A DNA stretch of 64,000 nucleotides, from NCBI GenBank assembly GCA_963798435.1, contig CAWCTF010000004.1, positions 496,001-560,000 of the forward strand, in the 5' to 3' direction. The notes under the pieces are model-generated. The model ran no database searches. It was not told the origin of the DNA and saw only the letters and a list, made by a program, of their open reading frames with translations. This DNA comes from JALHST01 sp963798435 (GTDB taxonomy: Bacteria; Bacteroidota; Bacteroidia; Flavobacteriales; Flavobacteriaceae). A program made the position numbers and the translations under genes. Shown piece after piece: positions 63,194-64,000 of the stretch. Every line of letters starts with the position of its first letter. Position 1 is the stretch's first letter.

Positions 63194-64000
63194 GCCTTTT
63201 TCAGCCAAAGTATTTGGTAAGGCGATAAAACGGCCCTACCCGATATCCTTTCCAAGGCCTTGCCTTGAATCATATCTTTCGACTTCGAGGATTCTCCATA
63301 CGGCCCCATTTGGTGTTTATCGACCCATTGGGGCGCTTCGTCAAAATTGCAAACGACCAAAACCCCATGATTGTCTGTGGCGGTTCGCTCAAACATCAAG
63401 ACATGTGGGTTGTTGCATTCATACAATAAAATGTTGTTGGTGTCACCAAAAACAGGAGTTTGCTTTCGAATTGTAATTAATTTCTGAAGGGCATAAAATA
63501 TTTTGGCGTGATAGCCAGTGCCCTTATCAAGGTTGGCAATTGCCTCCCAATCTTGGTAGGGTCTATTAAGCCAACGATTATCGGCTTTTTTCTCGTCTTC
63601 GGCTAGAAAGGAGTAATCATTTAATGTTCCTATTTCGTCCCCTGCGTAGATCAAGGGGATTCCGCCATAGGACAGGATGATACCATACATCATAAGAATC
63701 TTATCAATAGCCTGATGAATGTTGGCAGTATTATTTTCCTCCAGTGCTTTTTCCAAACCGAGCAAGGAAGCACAACTTCCAGTGATTCTTCCATCTCCTG
63801 TCTTGGGATTATACATGAACATCATTCCTTTGGCGGGAGACCACGGAAAACGTTGACAATAATAATCCAACAAAAATTTCCGATGTTCCTTGGCATCCCA
63901 GCCAACTTCATTGATGTGGTGGTCCTCAAAGCCTAGTCCGATATCATCATGACAACGAATATAATTGATCCAAGTGCCCGCATCGGGTTTTAAAGGAAGG
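63190..64000 (-). CDS. Amylosucrase-like GH13 alpha-glucan enzyme (C-terminal part; runs off the right edge)
   Basis: About 269 residues of the C-terminal end are visible; the start is beyond the window. The GH13 fourth conserved region reads WINYIRCHDDIGLGFED, with the His-Asp pair of the active site, followed by PLIYAGDEIGTLNDYSFLAE and NRWLNRPYQDW. Both are typical of amylosucrase (GH13 subfamily 4), which transfers glucose from sucrose to an alpha-1,4 glucan or hydrolyses it. The catalytic nucleophile and acid lie outside. The end overlaps the AlbA_2 gene by 4 bp. Confidence 0.85.
   Translation of the reverse strand, partial: LPLKPDAGTWINYIRCHDDIGLGFEDHHINEVGWDAKEHRKFLLDYYCQRFPWSPAKGMMFMYNPKTGDGRITGSCASLLGLEKALEENNTANIHQAIDKILMMYGIILSYGGIPLIYAGDEIGTLNDYSFLAEDEKKADNRWLNRPYQDWEAIANLDKGTGYHAKIFYALQKLITIRKQTPVFGDTNNILLYECNNPHVLMFERTATDNHGVLVVCNFDEAPQWVDKHQMGPYGESSKSKDMIQGKALERISGRAVLSPYQILWLKKA

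Overview
The window is a stretch of chromosome from a Bacteroidota bacterium, almost certainly a Flavobacteriaceae member and probably marine. Signs seen in the sequence: -7 promoter boxes of the TAnnTTTG type instead of E. coli -10 boxes; the flavobacterial neighbourhoods purN-rnhA-pfkB-purF, acpP-fabF-rnc-(IPExxxVDY)-pyk and moxR-DUF58-batABCDE; an OmpA porin with TSP3 repeats; and an AddAB nuclease-helicase. The genus is not determined. I see no rRNA, prophage, insertion sequence or CRISPR array.

Layout. 0-9.1 kb: housekeeping and stress genes (AhpD-like, OsmC, recJ, an MFS exporter, lpxH, queD, a 37-residue membrane peptide, a LiuC-like crotonase, MATE, GNAT, universal stress protein). 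9.16 kb: tRNA-Ala(GGC) with its terminator. 9.5-17.1 kb: one tightly packed hexuronate operon (kdgK-eda-dctPQM-uxaB-uxaA). It imports a sugar acid with a TRAP transporter and takes tagaturonate through altronate, KDG and KDPG to pyruvate and glyceraldehyde-3-phosphate; the isomerase uxaC and a regulator are not in the window. 17.2-26.6 kb: an SDR, then addB, ompA, kbl and addA on the minus strand. 26.7 kb: superoxide dismutase.

27.3-28.4 kb is the one long gene-free stretch and the most interesting part. It holds four tandem copies of an apparent ~70-nt small RNA gene on the minus strand. Each copy has its own TAnnTT(T/A)G box at the same distance, a nearly invariant 39-nt core, an A-rich linker and a covarying GC-rich terminator hairpin.

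28.4-37.2 kb: purine synthesis (purF, purN), an adenosine-kinase-like PfkB, RNase H1, fatty acid synthesis (acpP, fabF), RNase III and pyruvate kinase. Between about 30.01 and 36.14 kb six of these conserved genes are broken by a total of nine one-base indels. Correcting them restores family-typical lengths, so a local assembly or read-quality problem is more likely than true gene decay.

37.2-48 kb: dinB, an NAD(P)-binding protein, a CYTH phosphatase, a YciI-like lipoprotein, an RND efflux operon (gbsR-type regulator, acrA, acrB, oprM) with a palindromic operator candidate over its promoter, and pheS. 48-50.7 kb: a SulP transporter with a beta-carbonic anhydrase. 50.8-60.2 kb: the Bat aerotolerance operon. 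60.4-64 kb: an aldo-keto reductase, an SDR and an AlbA_2/Schlafen-like protein, then the C-terminal part of an amylosucrase-like GH13 enzyme running off the right edge.
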